Positions 8,773-17,247 of a stretch of DNA of 64,000 nt are shown piece after piece. Source of the DNA: Natrinema zhouii (GTDB taxonomy: Archaea; Halobacteriota; Halobacteria; Halobacteriales; Natrialbaceae). Numbering within the stretch: the stretch's first letter is position 1; every line of letters begins with the position of its first letter. The translations under genes were made by a program, and so were the position numbers. The DNA is taken from the NCBI RefSeq assembly GCF_013456555.2, contig NZ_CP059154.1, positions 2,852,001-2,916,000 on the forward strand, read 5' to 3'. The notes beneath the pieces were generated by a model that had not been told where the DNA came from, did no database searches, and was given only the letters and a program-made list of their open reading frames with translations.

Positions 8773-9324
8773 ATGTCCAGTAAGAATAGCCCCGAAAACG
8801 GAGGTTCAGGAGAGATCGTCCCCGCTGGTGTCCTCTTGGTGAGTCTCATTTTTGGGGGCTACATCGTTTGGAACCGCCCGTTTGGTGGTAGCACAGGCTG
8901 CGTCTGGTGGATCTTCCTTGCGGCCTCCGTGTTAGGACTCCTCTATGTGGGATGGGGATTTAGAGTAGTTACCAAACAATCAGGCGTGTTCGCTGCGGTG
9001 AACTGGTTGTTTAACGACTCACACAATGACAAATCACGATCTTCGCCGTTAAACAATACTACTGAAAAAACACCACCACCGCCGGAGAGTCTAAAAAATG
9101 AACTCTATTTTCAACGAGCCGATAGACGGTGTGAGTGGTGTGAAGAAAGAGTGGACTCGCCCGACGTACACCATATTATGCCGCGATCTGAGGGTGGGCC
9201 GAATATGCCGAAGAATCTGATCGTCCTTTGCCCAAATTGTCATCGAAAAGCGGACAGCGGAACTATCAGTAGGTCAAAGTTAAAGTATAGGGTGAACGAA
9301 CAATTAGCTGACTTAGAAGTATAA
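8773..9324 (+). CDS. Membrane-anchored HNH endonuclease
   Basis: This is a 183-residue protein. Two hydrophobic segments at residues 17-33 and 43-62 are followed by a polar, Pro-rich linker and a C-terminal HNH nuclease domain. The zinc knuckle is C120-x2-C123 and C153-x2-C156. The catalytic H133-H134, N149 and H157 are all present, so the active site looks intact. HNH domains of this type cut DNA in restriction, phage-defence and homing systems; placing one on the membrane is unusual. Codon use is clearly more AT-rich than the neighbours and the gene lies 125 nt after a tRNA, which suggests acquired DNA. It is followed 2 nt later by a small unknown gene, probably co-transcribed. Confidence 0.85.
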   Translation: MSSKNSPENGGSGEIVPAGVLLVSLIFGGYIVWNRPFGGSTGCVWWIFLAASVLGLLYVGWGFRVVTKQSGVFAAVNWLFNDSHNDKSRSSPLNNTTEKTPPPPESLKNELYFQRADRRCEWCEERVDSPDVHHIMPRSEGGPNMPKNLIVLCPNCHRKADSGTISRSKLKYRVNEQLADLEV

Positions 9325-9326
9325 CC

Positions 9327-9575
9327 ATGGCAACTGTACGGAGAGATGGCAAATGGACGCTTGAAAAGGATCAGGAGGGAGTGTACGCTGTTTGTGAACG
9401 CGGTGACCTACGCGCTCGAATAATCACAGACGACTATGAACCACAGGGTATACTGGACGATGTTACCTCCAACGTGATGACGGAAACCATTGAAGTTCGT
9501 AGCTTCAAGGATGCAGAACAGGAGTTCCAAAACTACATAGAGAAAGCGGAGAGTAGTGGATTCAGCCTTTTCTGA
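9327..9575 (+). CDS. Small hypothetical protein downstream of the HNH nuclease
   Basis: This 82-residue soluble protein has no signal peptide or membrane segment and is charged (14 Glu, 8 Asp). It begins 2 nt after the HNH stop and shares that gene's low GC and codon use, so the two probably form one transferred unit. No motif is recognisable. A role as partner or immunity protein of the nuclease is only a guess from position. Confidence 0.6.
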   Translation: MATVRRDGKWTLEKDQEGVYAVCERGDLRARIITDDYEPQGILDDVTSNVMTETIEVRSFKDAEQEFQNYIEKAESSGFSLF

Positions 9576-9578
9576 CTC

Positions 9579-9604
9579 GAGCCGACGATCGCATCGTCTG
9601 GCTC
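9579..9604 (+). terminator. Hairpin after the HNH operon
   Basis: The inverted repeat GAGCC-GACGAT / ATCGTC-(T)-GGCTC has a CGC loop. It begins 4 nt after the stop of the 82-residue gene and lies between it and the convergent beta-helix gene. Confidence 0.45.
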
Positions 9605-9672
9605 AGTAGTGCGTCTCAGCGAAATCCGAAACGAATCGAACCACTCAGTATGACGCGACGCGAACTGTCGTG

Positions 9673-11184
9673 TTACCGATCGTCTCGAACCCCGTCGGGG
9701 AAGTCGTTGTTCGCGAGGGAGACGGAACCGGAGCCGCCAATGATAGTCAGAGAGCTCACATCATCCACGGAGTCGGCATAACAGTTCTCGACCGTCACGT
9801 TGTCCGCACCGTTGACGACGATCGGCGTGTGCGTCGTCTCGAACTCGGAGTTGACGACGGTGGCGTCGTCGCCCCGAAGCTCGAGGCCGCGGCGTTTGTT
9901 AGAGCCGCGCTGTTCGACCGAGAGTCCGTCGAACCGACAGTCGTTTCGGTAACAGAGGATCGCGTGGCGCATCGTCGATCCGTCCGCGTCGCCGGTGATT
10001 CGTACGTCCTGCAGGTCGACCGCTCCGGCGTCCTCTCCCTGGATCTGAACTGCGTTGGCGCTCCCGTCCATCTCGATGTCGACGTCCTGGATCGCCGTCG
10101 CTCCCGCCTCGGGGTCGATCCGGATCCCGTTGTTCAACCCGTTGGCGACGGAAATCTCCGAGTTCGTGATCGAGGTGGTGTCGACGCCGTTCATGATCCT
10201 GATCGCGTCGCCGTTCGGTTGGTCGATGTCGATACTGATGCCCTCGAGTGCGAACTGGTCCCCGTGATCGAGCCGAATCGCGTGCTGGCCGTTCGAGTCG
10301 TGCGGATTCTCGTCGACGACGACGGTTGCGTCTCTGATCGTGCCCGTCGCGCCGCCGAGGCGGATCGAGGCGGTCCCGCTGTTTCGGAACCGGCCGCCGT
10401 TGACGTCGATTCGACCGGTTTCGTTCGAGGCGTACAGTCCGGTGCCCGGAAAGCCGCCGAGCACGCAGCTGTCGAAGACGAGCGTTCCGCGGTGATTTGG
10501 GTCGACCCCGATACCGGTCGGTCCGCGCCACATGTTCCCCGCGTTCGGCGTATCCTCGACGTGAAGGCCGCCGTCGGCCGCACAGAAGCGTTCGACGAGA
10601 CCGCGCCCGTCGGAGTCGGTGATGTCGAACCACCCCGGCCCCCACGTCCCGCTGTCGTGGATGCCGTGGATGAAGACGTTCCGCACGACGAGACCATCCT
10701 CGACCACGGCACTGAGGACGCGGATCCCCGTGTCCGACGCCGTCTGATCGACGCTGAACCCCGCGAAACGGAGGTCTCGACCGGGAGTGTTGCTCGTTCC
10801 CATCCGGAACAGGCGATACTGCGGGCCGTCGAACTCGTGGTAGTTTGCCGGGATCAGTGTCGCGTTCTCGCCGACGAAGCCCACGTTCTCGAACCCGGTG
10901 AGTCGGAGCTGCTCGTCCATGTAGTACTGCCCCGCCGGGAATTTGAGAAGCGTGTTGTCGCCAACATGTTCGCGCAACACGGGCGTGACGGACTCGTCTC
11001 CCCCATTGTCCGCGCCGGCTTCGACTACATCGACGACCGTCTCGTATTGCTGTTCGTACTGTTCTTCACCCTCGGCCGCACCCGCCACCCCGGCAAGTGA
11101 AAGCGTCGAACCGAGTCCGACAACACAGCCTTTCAGATACGATCTTCGACCGAACTGCATCGTTCGTGAGTCGTTTGAAGTCAC
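9673..11184 (-). CDS. Tat-exported right-handed beta-helix protein
   Basis: This is a 503-residue protein with a Tat signal (RRSYLKG at residues 13-19, then a hydrophobic run and an AGAAEG cleavage region near 35-38). The mature part opens with a pectate-lyase-like start (YETVVDVVEAGADNGG). It continues as irregular repeats of about 20-25 residues, rich in Asn, Ile, Val and Asp, ending in short turns such as VTVENCYAD, typical of parallel beta-helix polysaccharide lyases and hydrolases. The GTG start at 11184 is supported by an AT-rich promoter (TTATACGTAAT near 11213); an ATG at 11160 is possible. Extracellular or cell-surface carbohydrate binding is likely, but no catalytic residues can be assigned. 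Confidence 0.8.
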   Translation of the reverse strand: MTSNDSRTMQFGRRSYLKGCVVGLGSTLSLAGVAGAAEGEEQYEQQYETVVDVVEAGADNGGDESVTPVLREHVGDNTLLKFPAGQYYMDEQLRLTGFENVGFVGENATLIPANYHEFDGPQYRLFRMGTSNTPGRDLRFAGFSVDQTASDTGIRVLSAVVEDGLVVRNVFIHGIHDSGTWGPGWFDITDSDGRGLVERFCAADGGLHVEDTPNAGNMWRGPTGIGVDPNHRGTLVFDSCVLGGFPGTGLYASNETGRIDVNGGRFRNSGTASIRLGGATGTIRDATVVVDENPHDSNGQHAIRLDHGDQFALEGISIDIDQPNGDAIRIMNGVDTTSITNSEISVANGLNNGIRIDPEAGATAIQDVDIEMDGSANAVQIQGEDAGAVDLQDVRITGDADGSTMRHAILCYRNDCRFDGLSVEQRGSNKRRGLELRGDDATVVNSEFETTHTPIVVNGADNVTVENCYADSVDDVSSLTIIGGSGSVSLANNDFPDGVRDDR

Positions 11185-11459
11185 GACTGCCGTTCGGAAA
11201 CGGTGTCTATTACGTATAATTGAGGTAATTCAATTCGAATCCACCAAATCGATCGAACAATCGTCCAGACCGTCCCTAACGGAGCTCTCGAGGGGATATA
11301 ACCTGGATCAGCGCGTCGATCGCTACAGTCCTTAGCAGCGAGTTAAGCGATTGCACAGACGGACTCGGAGAGCGCAACAGTTTCGCACGCGCGGAGGATC
11401 AACGCTGAATCCTGAGCGGCCGACCTATAAGAAAAGTAACATCGTCCGCTCGAGCAACT
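11185..11459. other. Intergenic region between the beta-helix gene and the possible decayed gene
   Basis: This stretch holds the minus-strand promoter of the beta-helix gene and the plus-strand TATA-like box near 11430. I see no convincing gene in it; the minus-strand open frame 11343-11888 has no haloarchaeal composition. Confidence 0.5.
11205..11222 (-). promoter_or_regulatory. TATA box of the beta-helix gene
   Basis: Read on the minus strand, the sequence AATTATACGTAATAG is centred about 28 nt before the GTG at 11184, the spacing of a leaderless haloarchaeal promoter. Confidence 0.5.
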
Positions 11460-12129
11460 ATGTCCGCCGATACCCTCACTTGCGAGACGATCGCGTTTGA
11501 GCGTATCAGCCACGTACGCAGGGTGGCCGGCTATGCCGACCACCAATCCGTGGCGGCAAAGCCGCCAGTCCATCTCGAGACCGCGCCGGGCGACGACATC
11601 GTATTCGTCCCACCGATCGACGACCACTTCACGACAGGTCGCCGGTCTCGCGCGAAGCGCCGATCCAGATTGGGTGTCGCCGGTACGTTCCGAGACGTTC
11701 GAACTCATGGAGACCGACGAGAGGCGTTCGCCGACCACCTCGAGAGCGACGGGATCCGCGTTGCGTTGTTCTACCGATGTCGTCCGGAACACCACGTCAT
11801 TGCGCTTGGCACCCGGCGAACAACGGATGAGTTCAGCGCGATACTGGTGGTCGTTGCCACTCCGCGGACGATGCCGACACGAATCCACGTCTCAGTTATC
11901 GCTCGCGAGATCAACACCATCATTGATTGCGATCGTGATCGTGCGATCGCCGTCATCGCCGTCCAGTCGCTCGCGAGGCCCACCGCCGACACGGATCACC
12001 CGTCTCCGGGACGCTGTCGCGATCCTCAGTTCACGAACCAATCATGGAGAGTGACAGTCACTCAAATCTCCTCTAAGTGCTTTGGAAGTGGGGTTATGCA
12101 CATCGTCGTACTATCTACGGGTGAGACTT
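11460..12129 (+). pseudogene. Possible decayed gene of unknown family (frame 11460-12215)
   Basis: A TATA-like box (ACCTATAAGAAAAG, 11424-11437) lies the right distance before an ATG at 11460, and the first 60 codons have haloarchaeal codon bias. After about 11640 the bias weakens. Protein-like sequence then seems to jump to another frame (RSADPDWVSPVRSETFELM) and back near 11720 (EAFADHLESDGIRVALFYR). The open frame finally runs 85 nt into the next, well-supported gene. This pattern suggests a gene broken by two small indels, but a non-homologous real protein cannot be excluded. I do not recognise the family. The end given here is where the next gene starts. Confidence 0.35.
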
Positions 12130-12798
12130 ATGACATCCATCGCAGACATCGAGATCCCGGCCGACGGAACCGGAACCGGCGAACTGTTCGAGGCTGCCCC
12201 CTCCCTAACGTGTGAGATGGAGCAGGTGATCGCCTCGAGCGGCCATGGACTCTGGCTCTCCGGCCCGTCACACTCGGAGGTCAAGGAGGCTCTCGACGAG
12301 GCGGGCGCGATCGGGAACTACTCACAGATCAGTAGCGACGAGGACCGCTGGCTCTACGACATCGAGTTCGAACCAGACACCGTCGATCCCTTCGAGATCG
12401 TTCTCGAGGAGGGCGGAACGGTACTGAGCGCCTCGGCTTCGAACGGCACGTGGCTGCTCAGCGTTCGCGTGGTCGACCGCGAGAGCGTCAGCTCACTGTA
12501 CGACCGCCTCGACGACAACGACGTGACGCCCACGATTGTCCGGCTCTTCGATCTGGCCGAGGAAAGCCACTCCCAGTGTGGCCTGACGACCCGCCAGTAC
12601 GAGACGCTAGTCGCGGCGATCGATCACGGCTACTTCGAAATCCCACGTGAGGTCTCGATGCAGGAACTGTCCGAAGAGCTGGGAATCTCCCATCAGGCGC
12701 TCTCCGAACGCCTGCGCCGAGCCTACCGCGCACTCGTCACGTCCGAACTGAACGTGACCGAAGAGGACACCGCGGCACCGGCGATCCCAACGAACTGA
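12130..12798 (+). CDS. Bat-like (bacterio-opsin activator) HTH transcriptional regulator
   Basis: This is a 222-residue protein. An N-terminal ligand or dimer domain of the Bat-associated type (about residues 25-150) is followed by an HTH_10 DNA-binding domain (about 158-213). The latter has LTTRQYETL, the recognition region MQELSEELGISHQALSERLRRA and a terminal helix. This architecture is very common in haloarchaea, where such proteins control light, redox or metabolic genes. No PAS/GAF sensor is fused. The ATG at 12130 fits the usual MTSIAD-type start; an in-frame TTG at 12082 would add 16 atypical residues. Targets are unknown. Confidence 0.88.
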   Translation: MTSIADIEIPADGTGTGELFEAAPSLTCEMEQVIASSGHGLWLSGPSHSEVKEALDEAGAIGNYSQISSDEDRWLYDIEFEPDTVDPFEIVLEEGGTVLSASASNGTWLLSVRVVDRESVSSLYDRLDDNDVTPTIVRLFDLAEESHSQCGLTTRQYETLVAAIDHGYFEIPREVSMQELSEELGISHQALSERLRRAYRALVTSELNVTEEDTAAPAIPTN

Positions 12799-12968
12799 TC
12801 GCGTAGCCCCTCCCAGAGCCCCGCCTAACAGCCTGGCTCGATGTTTTTCACCGGCTAGCCGAACGACGGAGAGCGCCACCGCCGTTCGAATACGAGCGCT
12901 CGCGGTGAGCGCAGTGCTGACGGTGACTCGTTCGGCGACCACCTATCGTTACTATCCGGGCGCACGAC

Positions 12969-13742
12969 ATGTGTGATATGGAGATCGATAACGATGACGG
13001 CGTGTTGCGACTGACGTTCGATCGACCGGACGCGCTCAACGCGCTTACCACGGAGACCGCGGACGAACTGACCGACGCGATCGAGGGAGCGACTCCGGAA
13101 ACCGACGACGTGATCGTCATCACCGGCGCGGGCGACGCATTCAGTTCCGGCGGCGACCTCGAGTCGCTGGCCGAGACACCCGACTCGTCGCGGGAGGCCT
13201 ACGAGGAGGTCACCGAGACCTTCGGCCGCGTCGTCGAGGCGATGCTCGAGTGTCCGGTACCGATCGTCGCGAAGGTCAACGGCGACGCCATCGGCGCGGG
13301 GCTCTCGATCGTCGCGCTCGCAGACATCGCCTACGCCGCCGACGACGCGACGTTCTCGTGTGCGTTCGTCAGGGTCGGCCTGATCCCCGACACCGGGGGT
13401 ACCGTCATGCTCCCCCATATCGTCGGGCTCCGAGCCGCGAAGGAGCTCGCCTTCACCGGCGAGTTCTTCGACGCCGACCGCGCGGCCGATCTCGAGTTGG
13501 TCAACGAGACGGTCCCGGCCGCGGAGCTCGACGACCGGGTCGCCGAGACGGTCGAGCGACTCGCGAACGGGCCCACCGCCACGATCGGCATGATGAAACA
13601 GGCGATGCACGAGAACCTGAGTCGGTCGTGGGACGACGCACTGGACTACGAAAACCTGCTGCAGGCCCAGGCCCGAACGTCGGCCGCCCACGAGGAGGGC
13701 GTCACTGCCCTCCTCGAGGAGCGGGCGCCGGAGTTCGAGTAA
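12969..13742 (+). CDS. Enoyl-CoA hydratase/isomerase family protein
   Basis: This 257-residue crotonase-fold protein should act on CoA thioesters in fatty-acid or aromatic degradation. The oxyanion-hole segments are visible: SSGGDLESLAE at about residues 58-68 and NGDAIGAGLSIVALAD at about 102-117. Of the two catalytic glutamates of true hydratases, the first is replaced (CAFVRVGLIP) and the second position is Asp (IPDTGGT). That pattern resembles enoyl-CoA isomerases of the PaaG/ECI type more than hydratases. The start could be 12969 or 12978. It stands alone between a regulator and a PRC-like gene. Confidence 0.88.
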   Translation: MCDMEIDNDDGVLRLTFDRPDALNALTTETADELTDAIEGATPETDDVIVITGAGDAFSSGGDLESLAETPDSSREAYEEVTETFGRVVEAMLECPVPIVAKVNGDAIGAGLSIVALADIAYAADDATFSCAFVRVGLIPDTGGTVMLPHIVGLRAAKELAFTGEFFDADRAADLELVNETVPAAELDDRVAETVERLANGPTATIGMMKQAMHENLSRSWDDALDYENLLQAQARTSAAHEEGVTALLEERAPEFE

Positions 13743-13871
13743 TCGAAACGAACTCGCGTTCCACGTTCGTTTCACCCCGGTCCGGCTCGTCCCCTGCTCG
13801 AGACCGCACGTCGGTCGCAAGCGCCCGCAAGCACCACGACCTTGCGCGAATCTATCCTTCGTAAAAACGCA

Positions 13872-14582
13872 ATGTCCCCACAGATTACCGACGACGACGT
13901 TGGCAAGTCCGTCGTCAACGCAGACGGTGACAAGGTCGGAATGATCGCCGCTGTCGAACACGGCACAGCCCACGTCGAACCAGACCCCGGAATCACGGAT
14001 TCGATCAAGGCGACGCTCGGTTGGGGCGATACCAGTGAAGACACGTACCCGCTGCAGGAAGAGGCGATCGGTCGCGTGACCGACGACGAAATCCGCCTCG
14101 AGCGAAACCTCTCCGGTCGCGGTACCGATGCGACCGGTGGCGGTGCCGGTACGAGGACGGATACCGGAACCGGCACTGAAACGGGAGCCGGGATGACCGA
14201 CACGGAAACCGGAACGACCGATTCCGATCCCGGGATGACCGGTACCGACACCGGAACCGGAACAACCGGAACGGGCGAGAGTCGCGGTATCGACCGGGAC
14301 CAAGACGATATCAGCGGTCACGACGACGAGGGCGTGATCCGCGACGATGACGACGATGAACTCCTCGGTGACGACGATGACGATGGCCTGATCGGTGACG
14401 ACAGCGACAATAGAAGGGGAACGAACGATGACGACAGCCTGATCGGCGATGATGACGACGATGGGCTGATCGGTGACGACAACGACGATGACCTCATCGG
14501 CGACGACAATGACGACGATGGCCTGTTGAATGACGATGACGATACCGACGATGACCGCATCGGCGACGGTAGCACTCGGTAA
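13872..14582 (+). CDS. PRC-barrel-like protein with Thr/Gly-rich linker and Asp-rich repeat tail
   Basis: This is a 236-residue protein in three parts. Residues 1-80 look like a PRC-type small barrel (DDDVGKSVVNADGDKVGMI, then RVTDDEIRL). Residues about 85-140 are a Thr/Gly/Asp linker of TGT-like repeats. Residues about 145-232 are short tandem repeats of the form D-D-D-D-x-L-I-G-D. The tail is almost purely acidic and probably disordered, possibly cation-binding. The ATG at 13872 is chosen over a TTG 30 nt upstream. The function is unknown; it could be cytoplasmic or wall-associated, and there is no signal peptide. Confidence 0.75.
   Translation: MSPQITDDDVGKSVVNADGDKVGMIAAVEHGTAHVEPDPGITDSIKATLGWGDTSEDTYPLQEEAIGRVTDDEIRLERNLSGRGTDATGGGAGTRTDTGTGTETGAGMTDTETGTTDSDPGMTGTDTGTGTTGTGESRGIDRDQDDISGHDDEGVIRDDDDDELLGDDDDDGLIGDDSDNRRGTNDDDSLIGDDDDDGLIGDDNDDDLIGDDNDDDGLLNDDDDTDDDRIGDGSTR
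14330..14560 (+). repeat. Tandem Asp-codon repeats inside the PRC-like gene
   Basis: GACGATGACGACGATGG-type units recur in frame, encoding D-rich blocks separated by LIGD. Such tracts vary in copy number by replication slippage. Confidence 0.7.
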
Positions 14583-14738
14583 TTCCGTTTCTCACGTTCC
14601 CCGAACCGACCATCGGCGTCTCACGTCCCATTCCGTTTTTGTTTCGGCGACACAGTCGCCGAGTTCGACGTGCACCGATAGCTCCTGGAAACCGCCTCGA
14701 GCGGTGAATAACGCGGATTCCGGGTTCCCCTGCCGTCC

Positions 14739-16037
14739 CTACTCTTCCGCAGTACTGTGCTCGTCGTCAGAGTCACTATCGGTCGCGGTCGACCGCGTGG
14801 ATTGATCCGACGAGAGATCCGTTTCGTCCGTCTCGTCGGTTTCGTCGGTCCCGTCGGTTTCGTCGGTCACGTTCATCTCACCGCGGTCGTGGTCACGTTC
14901 GCCCGTCTCCGCTTCGGGACCGCGCGCAGGGGGTCGCCCGCGCTGGTCCCGCTGCCCCTGCTGACCCTGATCGCTCGAGTGGTGCTGTTCACCCTGTCCC
15001 CGCTGGGGAGGATCGATCCGCTGTGAGTGTTGCTCCTGCGAGCGGCCCTGTCCAGTCTGCATCGGCGACTGTCGGTGTTGTTCTGCCCGTCCGTATTCCC
15101 CTCCTCGTCGTCCCTGTCCCTGCTGTGCTTCAGTCGGTTGGTGTTGTTGCGTTTCGCTCCGCTGGGGCGGTCCCTGTGACTGCCGTTCTTGCTGGTATCC
15201 CTGCCCGAATTGGTCCGGTGAGCGTGTTCGCTCGGAGTCCCGCTGTGACTGATCGGCTTCACCCCGTTGAGACTGGGTACCAATGCGCTGGGAGTCGGAC
15301 TGCCTCGAGTGACTCGGCTCGGCCGCCATCGGCTGTTGCTGGAACCCGGTTGCACTGGCCGACTCTCCACCGTACTCTCCCGGCGAGATCCACTCACCGG
15401 TCTGGGGGTATTGCTGGGACTCCTGTGACTGCCGGGACTGCTGAGCCTGTTGGGGTTGTGAGTGACCGCTCGTTCCGTGCTGACTGGCTGTCCCCATCCC
15501 TTGTTGTTGGTTCCGTTGCAGTTCCTGTTTTTGCCTCTGTTGTCTTTCTCGTTGGTGACCCGGCTGCATTCCCTGCGTCTGGGGTTGTCTCCCTCGAGCC
15601 TGGGAGTCCATCCGGCCGCCCGTCTCGTTCCGGGAACGCTGTTGCTGGCCCCGCTGTCCGCCTCCGGCGAACTGCCCACCCATCTGCTCCAGCTGGCCCC
15701 CCGTTTGCTCCATCTGGTTCTGCTGGGGCTGGGCGGCTGCCTCGAAGCCCCGTTCCATCGCCTGTTCCATCTCGGGCATCATGGCCTCTATACCCTGCAG
15801 ATAACTCTGCATCATCGACTCCGTGAACTGCTGACCTGGCGTGTTCTGGAGCATCGATCGCGTCATCTCGAGGCCCTGTTTCTGGGCGGTCTCCTGCCAT
15901 TTGAGGGCACTCAGTGTCATCCGTGCCGCGTTGCGCTGGAGTTCGATCAGCTGTTCCATCGCCTGTTGGCTCTGGTTCATCGTCGATTCCGCCATCCGCC
16001 GTGTGTCCGCCGACTGCTGGGATTGCTGTTGTCGCAT
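14739..16037 (-). CDS. Gln-rich low-complexity protein with phasin-like N-terminal helices
   Basis: This is a 432-residue protein. Residues 1-105 form predicted amphipathic helices rich in Met, Gln and Glu (QQAMEQLIELQRNAARMTLS, EMEQAMERGFEAA). They resemble phasin-type, polyhydroxyalkanoate-granule-binding helices. Residues about 105-385 are low-complexity Gln/Arg/Gly/Ser sequence, and 386-432 is an acidic DETD-repeat tail. The ATG at 16037 marks where the Gln-rich helix begins; the longer frame upstream is Arg/Ser-rich and unlike the protein. No enzyme motif is present. Granule-coat, condensate-forming or adhesive roles are inferences only. A TATA-like element lies about 70 nt upstream. Confidence 0.72.
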   Translation of the reverse strand: MRQQQSQQSADTRRMAESTMNQSQQAMEQLIELQRNAARMTLSALKWQETAQKQGLEMTRSMLQNTPGQQFTESMMQSYLQGIEAMMPEMEQAMERGFEAAAQPQQNQMEQTGGQLEQMGGQFAGGGQRGQQQRSRNETGGRMDSQARGRQPQTQGMQPGHQRERQQRQKQELQRNQQQGMGTASQHGTSGHSQPQQAQQSRQSQESQQYPQTGEWISPGEYGGESASATGFQQQPMAAEPSHSRQSDSQRIGTQSQRGEADQSQRDSERTRSPDQFGQGYQQERQSQGPPQRSETQQHQPTEAQQGQGRRGGEYGRAEQHRQSPMQTGQGRSQEQHSQRIDPPQRGQGEQHHSSDQGQQGQRDQRGRPPARGPEAETGERDHDRGEMNVTDETDGTDETDETDETDLSSDQSTRSTATDSDSDDEHSTAEE

Positions 16038-16355
16038 GGTATTCTCCTGAGGATCTGCGATAACCGTCGCCGATCCTCGGTCACGACTGAGCGCGACCGA
16101 GATACAAATAAAGGGCCGCGTCGGTTCCGTCCGGAAGCGCGAACAACTGGTCGTAACCGAGCCGAACGCACGTGAACTGAATAAACGCGAGCAGCGTAGC
16201 GAAACGCGGACAGTGTCGCACTCGCGAATCCGACCCGTCCGATACCGCGAATACGGCACTGCTAGGGTGTTTCCTCGTGGTTCGGACGGAAATACCCTAC
16301 TATCGGGCGTAATAGCTGCTTGGAGACGGTGAATGCGCCGACCGCGCGATTGCGA
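16038..16355. other. Intergenic region upstream of the Gln-rich gene
   Basis: No gene is seen. It contains a minus-strand TATA-like element (CCTTTATTTGT, near 16105) and a 12-bp near-perfect inverted repeat TAGGGTGTTTCC / GGAAATACCCTA at 16263-16299, which could end transcripts of the gene on its right. Confidence 0.45.
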
Positions 16356-17201
16356 TCAGGACTCCGACGCTGAATTCGGTTCGCCGTGGGTCACACCGTC
16401 GCGTTCGTCGGCACGCATCCGACGCAGGGCCGCGCGTCCGTTGCTCGCCTCGTAGCCGAAGAAGACCCCATTGGCGTACTCCTGTGCGACCTCCGTCGCG
16501 TGAATCAGGTTGTCGACGTCGACGTTTACCGCATACAACTCGATATTAAACGGCGTCTCGAGCGCGCTCTCGAACCCTTTCGCGATGGTCTCGAGCCAGT
16601 AGGTCGTTCCGTAGGCGGTGTCGTACAGCGGAACGACGAACTCGTCGACGTACTCCTCGATGGCCTCGAGGTCGATGCCGGCGCGCTCGCGGAGGTGGCC
16701 GGGATAGGGATCGGGGTAGAGCGTCATGTAGACCGTCCCGGGGATGTGCTCGACCGCTTCCGCGACGAAGTCGGTGATGACGCTGGCCCGCCACTCCATG
16801 CGGTCGTCGTACTCGCTCGCCTCGAACGCTTGCTCACAGACGCCACACCGGCAGTACTCCGCCCGCGGGAAGCCGATATCGTCGAGACGGACGTCCTCGT
16901 TCTCCGCGACGCAGTCGTCGATAATCTCGAGCAGGCCCTCCCGGTAGTCTTCTCGAGAGGGACAGATGTAGGCCCAGTCGAAGTACGGTCGTTCCCGGTC
17001 GGCCGGTCGGCCCATATCGTCGACGGGGATCAGCGACGGATCGGCGTCGGCGGCGGCGTTGTCGCCGAAACAGGAGACCATGTTCACGCCGTCGGCGATC
17101 GGTTCGGCGGACCGGCCGGTTACGTCCTTGACCTCGTAGAAGCCGCGGTCGAACTCCGGCCACCGTACCTCCTCGGCGTTCCGTGTGACGACGCCGTACA
17201 T
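16356..17201 (-). CDS. TIM-barrel-like (putative glycoside-hydrolase-fold) protein
   Basis: This is a 281-residue soluble protein. Segments such as FDWAYICPSREDYREGLLEII, VRLDDIGFPRAEYC, TVYMTLYPDPY and EEYVDEFVVPLYDTAYGTT look like successive beta-alpha units of a TIM barrel of the kind found in uncharacterised putative glycoside hydrolases. A CxCxxC cluster (residues 115-120, in EYCRCGVCEQAF) sits after the presumed active-site strand and may bind metal. No signal peptide is present, so it is probably cytoplasmic. The function is unproven. Confidence 0.65.
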   Translation of the reverse strand: MYGVVTRNAEEVRWPEFDRGFYEVKDVTGRSAEPIADGVNMVSCFGDNAAADADPSLIPVDDMGRPADRERPYFDWAYICPSREDYREGLLEIIDDCVAENEDVRLDDIGFPRAEYCRCGVCEQAFEASEYDDRMEWRASVITDFVAEAVEHIPGTVYMTLYPDPYPGHLRERAGIDLEAIEEYVDEFVVPLYDTAYGTTYWLETIAKGFESALETPFNIELYAVNVDVDNLIHATEVAQEYANGVFFGYEASNGRAALRRMRADERDGVTHGEPNSASES

Positions 17202-17247
17202 AACTCAGTGTACGACGCCGTCCCCGTAAGCCGTTCGGAATCGAGCG

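Noticed and set aside
8649..9604. Integrated element with att repeat of tRNA-Lys
   Set aside because: No direct repeat of the tRNA 3' end and no integrase are visible; kept only as an island hypothesis in the findings.
11343..11888. Minus-strand open frame of 181 residues
   Set aside because: Composition is Arg/Ser-rich and not acidic; it overlaps the better-supported plus-strand decayed gene and has no promoter signal.
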